Below the pieces are notes generated by a model. The model saw only the letters and a program-made list of their open reading frames with translations. It was not told the DNA's origin and made no database searches. Of a stretch of 64,000 nt of DNA, positions 44,332-53,631 are shown piece by piece. This DNA comes from Clostridia bacterium. GTDB taxonomy: Bacteria; Bacillota; Clostridia; UBA1381; UBA9506. The DNA is taken from assembly GCA_017416855.1 (NCBI GenBank), contig JAFQAZ010000010.1, positions 26,476 to 90,475 of the forward strand. The letters run 5' to 3'. Position 1 is the stretch's first letter; each line of letters opens with the position of its first letter. Both the position numbers and the translations under genes were made by a program.

Positions 44332-45597
44332 ATGAAAAAAATGATTGCAATGATTGTAAGTATGTTACTGGTCTTTTCCTGTCTTCCCGCTATGTTCGTT
44401 TTTGCTGCCGGCGCTCCTGCACGCGGAAGCTATATTGATGATTTTGAAGATGGTGCGTTGTCAGCCCCCTTTACCAACTGGGGTGACTATGCCGTTGCAG
44501 AGGGCGTTGGTAAAGGCGGCTCTAAAGGTTTAGTGGGACATCGCTCTTATGCGTATGTTGAGTTTGAAAACGCTATGACAACGGATGATATAGCTGTTAT
44601 CACGTATGATTTTAAAATTTCTGCATTGCCTACAGATGTGGAAGCTGATACCACTTTCCTGACTCTCGGTCAGTGGCCTCACAATGGTTCCGTTGGTATT
44701 CAAGCTAAATATTATGTGTCAACCGGCAAGGCAGATTTTGTTAACGGTGCCAATACGGTAGCGGTTGATACTTCTGCTTGGTATCGTATGATTATCTTTA
44801 AAGAATCCAGCGCTCCCGGCTCCGGTCAACAGTTTTTGCTGGATGACAGCGGAGCACTGCTTCTTTCCAAAACAAATCTTTGGATGGACCCCATCAGTTC
44901 AGGCTATGACCGTTTTACCCCCTTTAATATGTCAGATGTAGGTGCTGAAATTGTGGTTGATAATCTTGCTTTGGACTACTTTGACAAGTCCACTGCAACA
45001 CCCACCTTGCAAAGCAGCAGCATAACATCCGGTGCTACTAACGTGCTGAGAAATCAGACATTTCGTTTCACGTTTAATCAGGCGTTGCACAGTGATTCGG
45101 TGATTGCTGTAACCGGTGGGAATACAAATCCGGTGGTGGTTTCAAAACCGGTTGCAAACTATATTGATGTAAGCTTTACCAGCCTTTTAGAAAGAAACAC
45201 AACCTATACCGTGAGCTTTGCAGGTGTTAAAAATGCGAGCGGAACTGCCTGCAGCGATGCAAGCATTTCCTTTACAACGGAGGATGTGCACGTTCTTTCT
45301 GCACCGGTAGTTGGTGATGTCACTCCGGTAACAGATGTGACCACAAAGGTTGCGTTTACCTTAAGCGACCCCTACAATTATCCGAAATTTACCGGTATTG
45401 TGGCGGCAGCGGTTTATGATGTAAACAATTCTCTCTTGGGTTTTGATTTGTTACCGGTGGCTGATGTTGCCATGGGCACAGAAACCGAGCTGACCTTCGG
45501 CTTTGGTTTAACTGATGCCAAAATCGTAAAAATTATGGCTTTTGATTATGCAAACGGCTTGATGCCTCTTGCCGTTGGCGAAAAAGCGTTATCATAA
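44332..45597 (+). CDS. Secreted LamG-like/Ig-like protein
   Basis: 421 residues. Signal peptide (about 1-25, FVFAAGAPA). Residues ~30-225 form a LamG/concanavalin-like sandwich (DDFEDGALSAPFTNWGDYAV at its start), followed by a Big_5-type Ig domain (about 225-320; SGATNVLRNQTFRFTFNQAL, ending SISFTTED). The last ~95 residues are a small beta domain related to the one in the next protein just before its DUF4886 part (ending KIMAFDYANGLMPLAVGE, against KVFIWNGMNTLQPLGEAE). No SLH repeat or catalytic motif. The N-terminal ~210 residues are near-duplicate of those of the next gene. Likely a carbohydrate-binding surface or secreted protein. Confidence 0.82.
   Translation: MKKMIAMIVSMLLVFSCLPAMFVFAAGAPARGSYIDDFEDGALSAPFTNWGDYAVAEGVGKGGSKGLVGHRSYAYVEFENAMTTDDIAVITYDFKISALPTDVEADTTFLTLGQWPHNGSVGIQAKYYVSTGKADFVNGANTVAVDTSAWYRMIIFKESSAPGSGQQFLLDDSGALLLSKTNLWMDPISSGYDRFTPFNMSDVGAEIVVDNLALDYFDKSTATPTLQSSSITSGATNVLRNQTFRFTFNQALHSDSVIAVTGGNTNPVVVSKPVANYIDVSFTSLLERNTTYTVSFAGVKNASGTACSDASISFTTEDVHVLSAPVVGDVTPVTDVTTKVAFTLSDPYNYPKFTGIVAAAVYDVNNSLLGFDLLPVADVAMGTETELTFGFGLTDAKIVKIMAFDYANGLMPLAVGEKALS
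44458..44935 (+). repeat. Segment duplicated at 45768-46235 (copy 1)
   Basis: Long stretches of the two segments agree base for base (e.g. GTCAGCCCCCTTTACCAACT at 44459 and again at 45768), and the encoded sandwich domains are roughly 85% identical by eye. The second copy is about 1.3 kb downstream, in the next gene. Confidence 0.85.
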
Positions 45598-45632
45598 ATT
45601 TTTATATCTATATAAATTGAGGAGGAAAAAAG

Positions 45633-48600
45633 ATGTTGAAAAAATCAATGGTTTTATTCCTGAGTCTTTTATTGGTATTTGCCTGTCTTCCGGTAACCAA
45701 TGTTTTTGCGGCTGCGGTTGCAAAAGGAACCTATACGGAAGATTGCGAAGACGGTGTGCTGTCAGCCCCCTTTACCAACTGGGGTGACTATGCTGTTGCA
45801 GAGGACGTTGGTAAAGGCGGTTCTAAAGGTTTGGTAGGTCATCGCTCTTATGCATATGTTGAGTTTGAAAATGCAATGACAACCGATGACATTGCTGTAA
45901 TCACTTATGATTTTAAAGTTTCTGCATTGCCTACAGGTGTAGCAGCTGATACTACTTTCCTGAATCTCGGTCAGTGGCCTCACAATGGTTCTGTTGGTAT
46001 TCAGGCAAAATATTATGTGTCAACCGGCAAGGCGGATTTTGTTTGCGGAGCTTCTACGGTAGCAGTTGATACTTCTGCCTGGTATCGTATTGTAATCTTT
46101 AAAGAATCCAGTGCTGCTGGCAGTGGTAAAGTATATCTGCTGGATGATAATGGTTCACTGCTTCTTTCCAAAACAAATCTCTGGATGGAACCCATCAATA
46201 CAGGCTATGACCGTTTCACGGCTTTTAATATAAGTGTTGGTGCTGAAGTAGGAGCTGAACTGGTGGTCGATAATCTGAAACTTGATTATATTGACCAGGC
46301 TGCCAACGGTCCTGCTTTAAAAGAGAGCAGTGTGGCAAACAATGCAGAAGGTGTTGCCCAGAATTTAAAATCAATGAATATTAGTGTTGACCAGCCGTTA
46401 ACCACTCTGGCTGCAACCCTGACACCTGAAGGCGGCGAAGCCATCACCTGCACAGTTGCTGCAGGGGTAACCCCCTTAGACTATGTTGTTTCCTGGACTG
46501 CTGACCTTGCATATTCCACACCCTATACCTTGAATATTTCCGGTTCTACAAACAGATTAAGCACAGCAGCAACAGGTACAGTTACTTTTGAAACAGAAGA
46601 AAAGCCCGTGATTATACACAACACTTCTGTTATTGAAAACTTTGAAGACGGCTCCTTAGATGCCACAAACTTCCAGAACACCTTAAGCGCTGCAACTGTT
46701 GTTGACGGCATTGGTAAAGACGGCGGCAAGGGCTTAAAGATTGGTGCTAACAGCACAGGTAAGCTGATGACACAGGACTTTTCCATGGTAGAGGGCGACC
46801 TGGCAGCCCTTTCCTTTGACTTTATGCTCACCAAGGATGCAGCAGCTGCTGCAAGTAATACAAAACTGTTCCATCTTGCCCATTCCAGTGCTGTAGGAGG
46901 CAGAATGATAACCGTAGAGAAAGACGCCGGTACTGCAGCGGGATTCAAACTGGCCGGTGGTAGTTTTGATGAAGTGAAACTGAACACCTGGTATCATGTA
47001 GGTGTTGCCAAAGCCGGTTCCGGCACAACGGCAGACGAACAGTACTTCTACTATTATTCTGATGAAACTGTTGACACCAAAAGAACAAGAACAACTGAGT
47101 ATCACACCAATTTTGCTTTTGAAATTTTAAATGTAATAACCGCAACCGGTGCTGAGGCAGTTATTGATAACATTGCTTATTCCTTAAAAACCAAAACAAC
47201 CTATGGTCCTGTTCTTGTAGACAGCAGCATCGCAAATGGTGCTACCAATGTGCCTGCTAGCACCAAGAGCATGACAGTACAATTTGATGCGCCCTTTGTT
47301 TGTCAAAATAATACTTGGGTATATGGTCCAACCGGCGTAACCATGAAGGCTTCTGACGGCACCAATATTCCCGTTACCGTTACACCTTTAAGCAATTACT
47401 TTACGGCTATGGATTATAAGGTAACCTGGACAGCTGACCTTGCAAAGGAAGAAACCTATACCCTTGATTTCTCCGGTGCCAAGAACTCAGCCGGTGCAGC
47501 AGCAACAGGCACCGTGACCTTCACAACGGAAGAACCGAGTTTTGAAGATAAGGTGCTCAGTGATGATTTTGAAACCGCGTCTTATTTCGCCAGCCCTCAG
47601 TACGGTGACAAATATAATGGGTCTTCCTTCCTGGCGGCATGGAACTGGCACAGCCGCACCGGTATCAGTCAGGTAGATGGCTATACAGGCAAAGCTGCAA
47701 AAATCAGCAAAGAAGGCGTCACGGCCAGCAAAACCGGTTTATTCTCCCGTCCTAACATAGCGATTGGTGAAAATGAAACACTGGTTTTGAACTTCAGAAT
47801 GAAGATTAAAGACGCCACCGATGTTACCTATGATGCAGAAACAGGTACCTATTCTATGGGCAACAGGGTTCAATTCGGTGTGTCATCGGGTCCTGACGGT
47901 TCTTATTCACCTTCCGTCTCACAGACAATCTTCTGGATTAATACAGATATCTATACCGGCGAGAATTACATTGGCAACAATTTAGCTACGTTTACCGGTG
48001 CGGCAACTGCCGGCAACAAAGGATATTATTATACTGAGAACAAATGGTATAATGTTTACTGGACAGTATCCCAGAACGAGTTAAGCTATTCAATCGTTGA
48101 TCCAGCAACAGGTGAGTTGGTGTATCAGGGTGCAAATGCACAGTGGAATTACAGTGCTGCTATTCATTTTGTTTTTGGTGAAATGGAAACACAATCAACA
48201 GAGTTGAACAACGGCACAGAAATTACCATTGACGATGTGGCAATGTGGACCATTGACAACACCGATGGTTGCAAAGCAAAAATTACTTCCGCTCTGCCTG
48301 AGGGCAAAGTGATTGACAAAGACAGTGATACCATTGAAATTGCTTTCAACCAGCCCATGCTGCCTGCAAGAACACAGATTGATGTTTATGAAGGCGATGA
48401 TTGCGTAGCTGCTAATGCAACCGGCAAAACACCTTACATTTTATACCCCGACTTCAATAAAATTGCTCTTGATTTTGCAGGACTTGAATATGCTTCTGAC
48501 TACACAGCTGATTTAGGCGGTCTGGTGTCAGTAGGCGGTGCCGGCATGCTGGATACGGCTGCTACATTATCCTTTGCAACGGAAGCAGATGCTAACAATG

Positions 48601-49751
48601 ATGTAACCATCATCGGCGATGTAAAAGCAAACTTCAACAACGGTAACTTAAACGGTACCACCATTGCGTTAACCGTAAACAACAACACCCAGAGTGCTAT
48701 TAACGGTGCTCAGTTGCTGGCAGGTATTTATGCAAGCAACGGTAAGCTCTTAGGTGTTGAAAAAGCATCCGCAGATTTAGCACCGGGCAGAAACAGCGTT
48801 TCCATTCCCTTTGCACAGAATTATACGAATGCCTGCAAGGTAAAAGTATTTATCTGGAACGGCATGAACACATTGCAGCCTTTAGGCGAAGCTGAAGAAG
48901 ACTGGGGCGGTGCTACAGAAGTGCTGTTCATCGGTAACTCCCTCTCTGAAGATGCTTCCCAGTATCTGCACCTGATGGCTCAGGCAGACGGCAACGAAAA
49001 GTTTAACTTCACCGTTACAGCAGTTGGCGGTGCCGGTTTAACGCATCACGCAAGAAATCTGCGTCAGGAACTGGAGAACCCCGATTATGTTCCTGAAGGC
49101 GGTACAGTAAGAGACAGCTATTTCGTGTATATTAATGGCGAAGGCCCTGATTACTCATCATATCGCAAGCTGACCGATATGCTCAGCAGCAAACAGTTTG
49201 ATGTAATCGCCATTCAGGATTACGGCAACGGCGTGAATGACTATAATTATGACCTTGCCAATGTAACCTATATGGTTAACACCTTAAAACAGCTGCAGCC
49301 CAATGCAAGAATTATGCTCTATGAAACCTGGAGCCAGAATTCCTCCAGAGGCGCTGCTTATATGTACAGAATTGCTCCCTGGTATAAAGCAGCTGCTGAA
49401 GCCTTGGATGTTGAAATCATCCCCAGCGGCCGTGCCTTTAACTTAGCACAGCTCAGCGATGCGGAAGGTGAAGGCTTTAACACAGCGGCACCGACTGTTG
49501 GTAACACCGATCCCGAGGCACAGACCGGCGTTGGTATTGCAGATGCGCTTGGTATGTACAGAGATACTGACCATGCAAGCTATTATGGCAGATATTTAAC
49601 CGATGCGGTTATTTATGAAGCCATCACCGGCGAAAGAGTCAACCCGAGCTTTACAGTTCCTGCTCCTACCGGTGTTGATGCAGCAGCACACGCAGCAAAT
49701 CTGGCTGAACTGAGAGAGTTTGCTCATCAGGCAGTTTTGGAATTTAACTAA
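45633..49751 (+). CDS. Large secreted multidomain protein: LamG/Ig modules with C-terminal DUF4886 SGNH-like domain
   Basis: 1372 residues, signal peptide 1-25. Domain order by eye: sandwich 1 (~28-230, duplicate of the preceding gene's), Ig-like 1 (~231-325), sandwich 2 (~330-520, ENFEDGSLDATNFQNTL), Ig-like 2 (~525-632), sandwich 3 (~640-885, DDFETASYFASPQYGDKY), Ig-like 3 (~890-985), a small beta domain (~990-1090, KVFIWNGMNTLQPLG), then DUF4886 (~1095-1372). The last has VLFIGNSLSEDASQYL with the SGNH-type Ser, a central TAVGGAGL, IAIQDYGNG and DTDHASYYG. It is a probable secreted esterase or glycan-modifying protein with three binding modules. No SLH repeat is present. A good terminator follows. 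Confidence 0.85.
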   Translation: MLKKSMVLFLSLLLVFACLPVTNVFAAAVAKGTYTEDCEDGVLSAPFTNWGDYAVAEDVGKGGSKGLVGHRSYAYVEFENAMTTDDIAVITYDFKVSALPTGVAADTTFLNLGQWPHNGSVGIQAKYYVSTGKADFVCGASTVAVDTSAWYRIVIFKESSAAGSGKVYLLDDNGSLLLSKTNLWMEPINTGYDRFTAFNISVGAEVGAELVVDNLKLDYIDQAANGPALKESSVANNAEGVAQNLKSMNISVDQPLTTLAATLTPEGGEAITCTVAAGVTPLDYVVSWTADLAYSTPYTLNISGSTNRLSTAATGTVTFETEEKPVIIHNTSVIENFEDGSLDATNFQNTLSAATVVDGIGKDGGKGLKIGANSTGKLMTQDFSMVEGDLAALSFDFMLTKDAAAAASNTKLFHLAHSSAVGGRMITVEKDAGTAAGFKLAGGSFDEVKLNTWYHVGVAKAGSGTTADEQYFYYYSDETVDTKRTRTTEYHTNFAFEILNVITATGAEAVIDNIAYSLKTKTTYGPVLVDSSIANGATNVPASTKSMTVQFDAPFVCQNNTWVYGPTGVTMKASDGTNIPVTVTPLSNYFTAMDYKVTWTADLAKEETYTLDFSGAKNSAGAAATGTVTFTTEEPSFEDKVLSDDFETASYFASPQYGDKYNGSSFLAAWNWHSRTGISQVDGYTGKAAKISKEGVTASKTGLFSRPNIAIGENETLVLNFRMKIKDATDVTYDAETGTYSMGNRVQFGVSSGPDGSYSPSVSQTIFWINTDIYTGENYIGNNLATFTGAATAGNKGYYYTENKWYNVYWTVSQNELSYSIVDPATGELVYQGANAQWNYSAAIHFVFGEMETQSTELNNGTEITIDDVAMWTIDNTDGCKAKITSALPEGKVIDKDSDTIEIAFNQPMLPARTQIDVYEGDDCVAANATGKTPYILYPDFNKIALDFAGLEYASDYTADLGGLVSVGGAGMLDTAATLSFATEADANNDVTIIGDVKANFNNGNLNGTTIALTVNNNTQSAINGAQLLAGIYASNGKLLGVEKASADLAPGRNSVSIPFAQNYTNACKVKVFIWNGMNTLQPLGEAEEDWGGATEVLFIGNSLSEDASQYLHLMAQADGNEKFNFTVTAVGGAGLTHHARNLRQELENPDYVPEGGTVRDSYFVYINGEGPDYSSYRKLTDMLSSKQFDVIAIQDYGNGVNDYNYDLANVTYMVNTLKQLQPNARIMLYETWSQNSSRGAAYMYRIAPWYKAAAEALDVEIIPSGRAFNLAQLSDAEGEGFNTAAPTVGNTDPEAQTGVGIADALGMYRDTDHASYYGRYLTDAVIYEAITGERVNPSFTVPAPTGVDAAAHAANLAELREFAHQAVLEFN
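45768..46235 (+). repeat. Segment duplicated from 44458-44935 (copy 2)
   Basis: Second copy of the sandwich-domain segment described for 44458-44935, in the same frame of the next gene; identity drops sharply once the Ig-like domain begins. Confidence 0.85.
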
Positions 49752-49775
49752 AATCGTTAGCTCAATGTGAAATGA

Positions 49776-49816
49776 GGCGGTAGCAAAATGAACTCATTTT
49801 GCTACCGCCGTTTTTA
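49776..49816 (+). terminator. Terminator of the importer/surface-protein operon
   Basis: Sixteen-bp perfect stem GGCGGTAGCAAAATGA / TCATTTTGCTACCGCC, 2-base loop, G then T5. It closes the transcription unit that may begin at 33151. Confidence 0.9.
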
Positions 49817-49819
49817 ACA

Positions 49820-49849
49820 TTGATGCGCTTACTTTAATACTGTTTTAAT
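49820..49849 (+). promoter_or_regulatory. Possible promoter of the 49903 operon
   Basis: TTGATG (49820-49825), 18-base spacer, TTTAAT (49844-49849) directly after the terminator. Weak match; a promoter is needed here because of the terminator, but this exact choice is tentative. Confidence 0.4.
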
Positions 49850-49902
49850 AGCAGTTTTAAAGCAAGCGTATCAAAAAATTAAGATGTTACGGAGGACATA
49901 AC

Positions 49903-52251
49903 ATGAAACGTGTTGTCACTTGTTTTTTAATTTTAATTATGACCTTAACTGCGGTGATTTCAGCCTCAGCAGCACGAATAACGCCGCCCTTTAAAGACCA
50001 CATTATTGGCGATAGATTAGATAAAAATATGCCTGTCCCCTTTTCTGTGGAGAATGTTAAGTCAGAGCTTTTAGCGCAAACGGATTTCGGCAGTGTGCAG
50101 GAGAACCTGACGGTGATGACATGGTCCATGGGCACCTGGACGACAGATAACGGCGTTTTAAAAATTGAAAAACCTGCTCCGGAAACTTTGGGACAAAAGG
50201 TATATGCCTATACCGGTTCTGTTGAGAGCGGAGCCTATTATGCTTTTGTGTGCAAAATTAAAGAAGAAAATTATACCGGCAGTGTAAAACCCCGTTCTAT
50301 ATTATCTGCTTATCAGGGCAACACCTGGCGTGGTGAAAGCGGCAGCTATTTGCAAAAAGGGCAGACGGATGCAAACGGTTTCTATACGCTGACGCAGGTT
50401 ATTTGTGTTCCTGAGGGCGCTAATCAGCTACGGCTGACAGCCCAAATGGATGTTAACACCTGCGGAACGGTTACCTATGACGATTTTAAACTTTATAAAA
50501 TACATTTAGACCCCTTAGAGTCTATTTTGGTAAAACCTGCCTATAAAGGCTTCCTCTACGGTGACGGCATTGCCGATATTGATGTGGATGTTAAGATTAC
50601 CGAAAGCGCGAATGAATATCTGTTAAGCAATATGACTCTTTTGGTTGAACTGCTAACAGAAAATGATGAGGTTTTGTTTACTTCGGAGTCCTCTGAACTG
50701 CAGGAACTGATGAACATAACCTTTTCTTCTAAAGGGTTACCTGAGGGTAATTACTATGTGAGCACCAAGCTCGTCAATAAAACCACAGGTGAGCTGATTT
50801 CCCGGAAAGAGCATACTCTCCGGAAGGTTGCAGCAGATTACAGACCGGAATTTTATGTGGATGAAGACGGCCATGCTGTGAAAAACGGCGAAAAAACCTT
50901 TTTCAAAAAGATTTATAACGCTCAGAACGATTATGCAAAAATTGCCAACGACATTAAAGACACGGAAGTGGATAGCATCGGGCATAACGGCATGGGTTGG
51001 TGGTTTTCTGACACCAACGAGAATATGGCAGAGGCTTTTTCTATTCTGAATGAGACCGGCAAAACCATGCATCTTTCTCTGATGGGCTATTGGTGGGGTA
51101 ATCGTGAGTTGGATGTCAATATGTTTAAATCCATGATTACCGACCAACGGGATATCCGTCCCTTCTTCCAGCAGATTGTAGAAGAACATAAAGACACTGA
51201 ATTTTTAGACGGTTATTACATTTTTGACGAGCCCAGCCCGATTTTATATGGCGAAGAAATCCGCTGGAATCAGGAAATTTTATCATCTTTAGATGTTGAC
51301 CATCCCACCTACGGTATTACAGACGGTGCCTTTGATAACTATGGGATTTATACCAAAATGGTGGACGTTTTAGGCATTGACCCTTATCCTGTCAGCGGTA
51401 AGGATACAGATGATATTGCTATTGTTGGCCGTAGTGTGCGCCAGATTGAGGAGAATTTCCCCAACCGGCCTATGTATGTGTGTCTCCAGGGCTTTAACTG
51501 GCGCGGTCATTATGGCGAGGACAGTCGTGGTCCCAACTATACAGAGCTTCGAAATATGGCATATCAGGCCATTTGTGAAGGGGCAGACGGATTGGACTGT
51601 TATGCTTATCAGGCTATGATGAACGACCCTGAGAAATCTTTTGAGCAGTGGTGGAGTGAACTGACCACCCTCTATGCTGATGTGGAAAAATATGAAAAAA
51701 TTATCTTATCTTCAGAGCCGGCACCGGCCTATACCGTCAGCGACGGCGGAGAGTGGCTGAACATCACCACCAGAAGGTATAACGGTAAAAGCTATTTGTT
51801 TGCTGTGAACAACACAAAGCAGGCACAGAGTGCAACGGTGCGTATGGACGGAGCGACGACGGCTGTGGCAGATACCGGAGCAACTCTGACGCAAGGCGCA
51901 TCGGGCTATGCTTTGAGCTTTGAGCCATTAGAAGTTAAAATTCTTGAAATAACGCAGAACGCTTACCGTTCTCATGAGGCAGAACTGCTTTCCATGGGAT
52001 TCTTCAACTGCAAAAATGCATATCCTGTTGTTTTAGGAGAAGAAAATATCCTGCAAATCACGGATGATTCTGTTATTATTAATTATCGCGCACAAATCAG
52101 TGAAGAGGCGAAGCTTTTCATTAACGGTGTTGAGAAACCTCTGGCAGGGAAAATCAGCCTTAAGCGTGCAGACAGCTTTACAGTGACCGTTGTGGCAGAG
52201 GATGGCAGAACAAAGACAACGACAACATATAAGATGGACAGACAGTCATAA
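49903..52251 (+). CDS. Secreted paralogue of the SLH-anchored putative glycosidase
   Basis: 782 residues. Signal peptide (about 1-23, AVISASAA), no SLH repeats, so secreted free or loosely bound. Beyond that it follows 36785-39793 domain by domain: beta-sandwich with SVENVKSELLAQTDFGS and DPLESILVKPAYKGFLYGDG, LRKVAADYRPEFYVDEDG hinge, barrel with GYYIFDEPSP (Glu443, matching Glu653 of the paralogue), DHPTYGI, IDPYPVSG and AICEGADGLDCYAYQ, then GGEWLNITTRRYNGKSYLF and a small C-terminal beta domain. Conserved acidic and aromatic residues at barrel strand ends point to a glycoside hydrolase of a family I cannot name. First gene of a new unit, 15 bases before the GH28 gene. Confidence 0.82.
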   Translation: MKRVVTCFLILIMTLTAVISASAARITPPFKDHIIGDRLDKNMPVPFSVENVKSELLAQTDFGSVQENLTVMTWSMGTWTTDNGVLKIEKPAPETLGQKVYAYTGSVESGAYYAFVCKIKEENYTGSVKPRSILSAYQGNTWRGESGSYLQKGQTDANGFYTLTQVICVPEGANQLRLTAQMDVNTCGTVTYDDFKLYKIHLDPLESILVKPAYKGFLYGDGIADIDVDVKITESANEYLLSNMTLLVELLTENDEVLFTSESSELQELMNITFSSKGLPEGNYYVSTKLVNKTTGELISRKEHTLRKVAADYRPEFYVDEDGHAVKNGEKTFFKKIYNAQNDYAKIANDIKDTEVDSIGHNGMGWWFSDTNENMAEAFSILNETGKTMHLSLMGYWWGNRELDVNMFKSMITDQRDIRPFFQQIVEEHKDTEFLDGYYIFDEPSPILYGEEIRWNQEILSSLDVDHPTYGITDGAFDNYGIYTKMVDVLGIDPYPVSGKDTDDIAIVGRSVRQIEENFPNRPMYVCLQGFNWRGHYGEDSRGPNYTELRNMAYQAICEGADGLDCYAYQAMMNDPEKSFEQWWSELTTLYADVEKYEKIILSSEPAPAYTVSDGGEWLNITTRRYNGKSYLFAVNNTKQAQSATVRMDGATTAVADTGATLTQGASGYALSFEPLEVKILEITQNAYRSHEAELLSMGFFNCKNAYPVVLGEENILQITDDSVIINYRAQISEEAKLFINGVEKPLAGKISLKRADSFTVTVVAEDGRTKTTTTYKMDRQS

Positions 52252-52266
52252 AGACCGGAGGATATT

Positions 52267-53604
52267 ATGTATAATATAGTGGATTTCGGAGCTATTTCGG
52301 ATGGCAAAACAAATGTAACAGCGGCTGTTCAAAGTGCGGTAGATGCCTGCCGCGAGCAAGGCGGTGTGGTTTATGTGCCTTTTGGTACCTATGTTGTGGC
52401 ATCGGTACATATATATAGCCATGTGCATTTCGTTTTTGAACCGGGAGCAGTTTTTTTGGGCAGTACCGATGCAGATGATTTTGATGAAAGAGAAATGGTG
52501 GATTATCCTTTATATCAGGATTTTTCCCATTCCTTTTTCCATCGTGCTATGTTCTGGGGTGAAAATTGCGAAGACATATCTTTTTCCGGAAATGGCACCA
52601 TTGATATGCAGAGCACTTGGGAAAACAGAGATATTCCCGGGGAAAATGCCTGGTGCTGTCGCAGAGCTGCGAAAATCTTTTCTTTTAAGAATTGCAAGGA
52701 TATTGCTATTTCAGAGTTAAAGCTTTACAATGCTACGGATTTGGCTGTTTATCTGGCAGGGTGTGAAAATGTGCGCCTGACAGGTCTTACAGTGAAGGTA
52801 CACATTGACGGAATTAGTCCCGATTGCTGCAAAAATGTGATTATTTCTGACTGTCATGTGATTGCCGGGGATGATGCCATTGTGCCGAAATGCTCTTATA
52901 CGTTAAATAAAAAACAGTTGTGTGAGAATGTTGTGATTTCTAACTGCACTGTTTCATCCCGGATGTGTGCTATTAAGCTGGGTACAGAAACAAACGGCGG
53001 TTTTAAAAATATTGCCATTCAGAACTGCGCCATCTATGATACTTGTCTGACAGGTGTTGCTCTGGAAATTGCAGACGGCGGTGAGATGGATGGTGTAACG
53101 GTGAGTAATATTACGATGAAGAATGTTGGTTCCCCTTTTATTATTCAGCTCACAGACAGAGGTCGGGGACCGGAGGGCACCACCATTGGCTCCATTAAAA
53201 ATGTTGTGATGGATAATATTGTTGCCATTGGACCTTATGATGAGATTGAACCCATTCGTTACAAAGTGGATTCTACAGATGAAATGCTTTTTGACAAGGC
53301 GCACGTCATTGCTTCCAGTGTGATCGGGCAGCCAAAAGGAAAAATTGAAAACATTTCCCTTTCTAACATATACCTGACGGTGCCCGGTGGCGGGACAGAG
53401 AGAGACAGGGAGATTGTTGTGCCGGAAAGAGAAAAAATGACACCTTCTGCAGCGACCTTTGGTGATGTGCTGCCAGCTTATGGCATCTATTTCAGGCATA
53501 TTAAAAATTTGAATCTTTGTAATGTTCAAACCTTTACTCTTTCGGAAGATGCCCGGGAGGCTATGGTGTTTGAGGATGTTGAAGCGTTAAGAATAACAGA
53601 ATAA
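52267..53604 (+). CDS. GH28-family polygalacturonase-like protein
   Basis: 445-residue right-handed beta-helix without a signal peptide, so it acts on imported oligogalacturonate-type or rhamnogalacturonan fragments. It opens with the family pattern NIVDFGAISDGKTN and GGVVYVPFGTYVV. Catalytic aspartates are at 181 (HIDGISPD), 202 and 203 (AGDDAIVPK); the later SRMCAIKLGTETNGG segment is the substrate-binding GTET region. Length is normal for exo-acting intracellular members (e.g. exo-polygalacturonases, rhamnogalacturonan hydrolases). It follows the secreted paralogue by 15 bases and precedes the esterase by 27, all one operon. Confidence 0.92.
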   Translation: MYNIVDFGAISDGKTNVTAAVQSAVDACREQGGVVYVPFGTYVVASVHIYSHVHFVFEPGAVFLGSTDADDFDEREMVDYPLYQDFSHSFFHRAMFWGENCEDISFSGNGTIDMQSTWENRDIPGENAWCCRRAAKIFSFKNCKDIAISELKLYNATDLAVYLAGCENVRLTGLTVKVHIDGISPDCCKNVIISDCHVIAGDDAIVPKCSYTLNKKQLCENVVISNCTVSSRMCAIKLGTETNGGFKNIAIQNCAIYDTCLTGVALEIADGGEMDGVTVSNITMKNVGSPFIIQLTDRGRGPEGTTIGSIKNVVMDNIVAIGPYDEIEPIRYKVDSTDEMLFDKAHVIASSVIGQPKGKIENISLSNIYLTVPGGGTERDREIVVPEREKMTPSAATFGDVLPAYGIYFRHIKNLNLCNVQTFTLSEDAREAMVFEDVEALRITE

Positions 53605-53631
53605 CAGCAGGATATGTAAAGGAGAAGGGAT

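Noticed and set aside
46523..46987. 154-codon frame antisense to the LamG/Ig protein gene
   Set aside because: Low-complexity Ser/Ala-rich translation of the Thr/Ala-rich coding strand; no start signal.
36785..52251. Cellulosome-type scaffold or dockerin proteins
   Set aside because: I looked for paired calcium-binding dockerin repeats and cohesins in the secreted proteins and saw none; wall attachment is by SLH repeats.
52954..53529. 191-codon open frame antisense to the GH28 gene
   Set aside because: A shadow of the repetitive beta-helix coding sequence, without start signals or homology.
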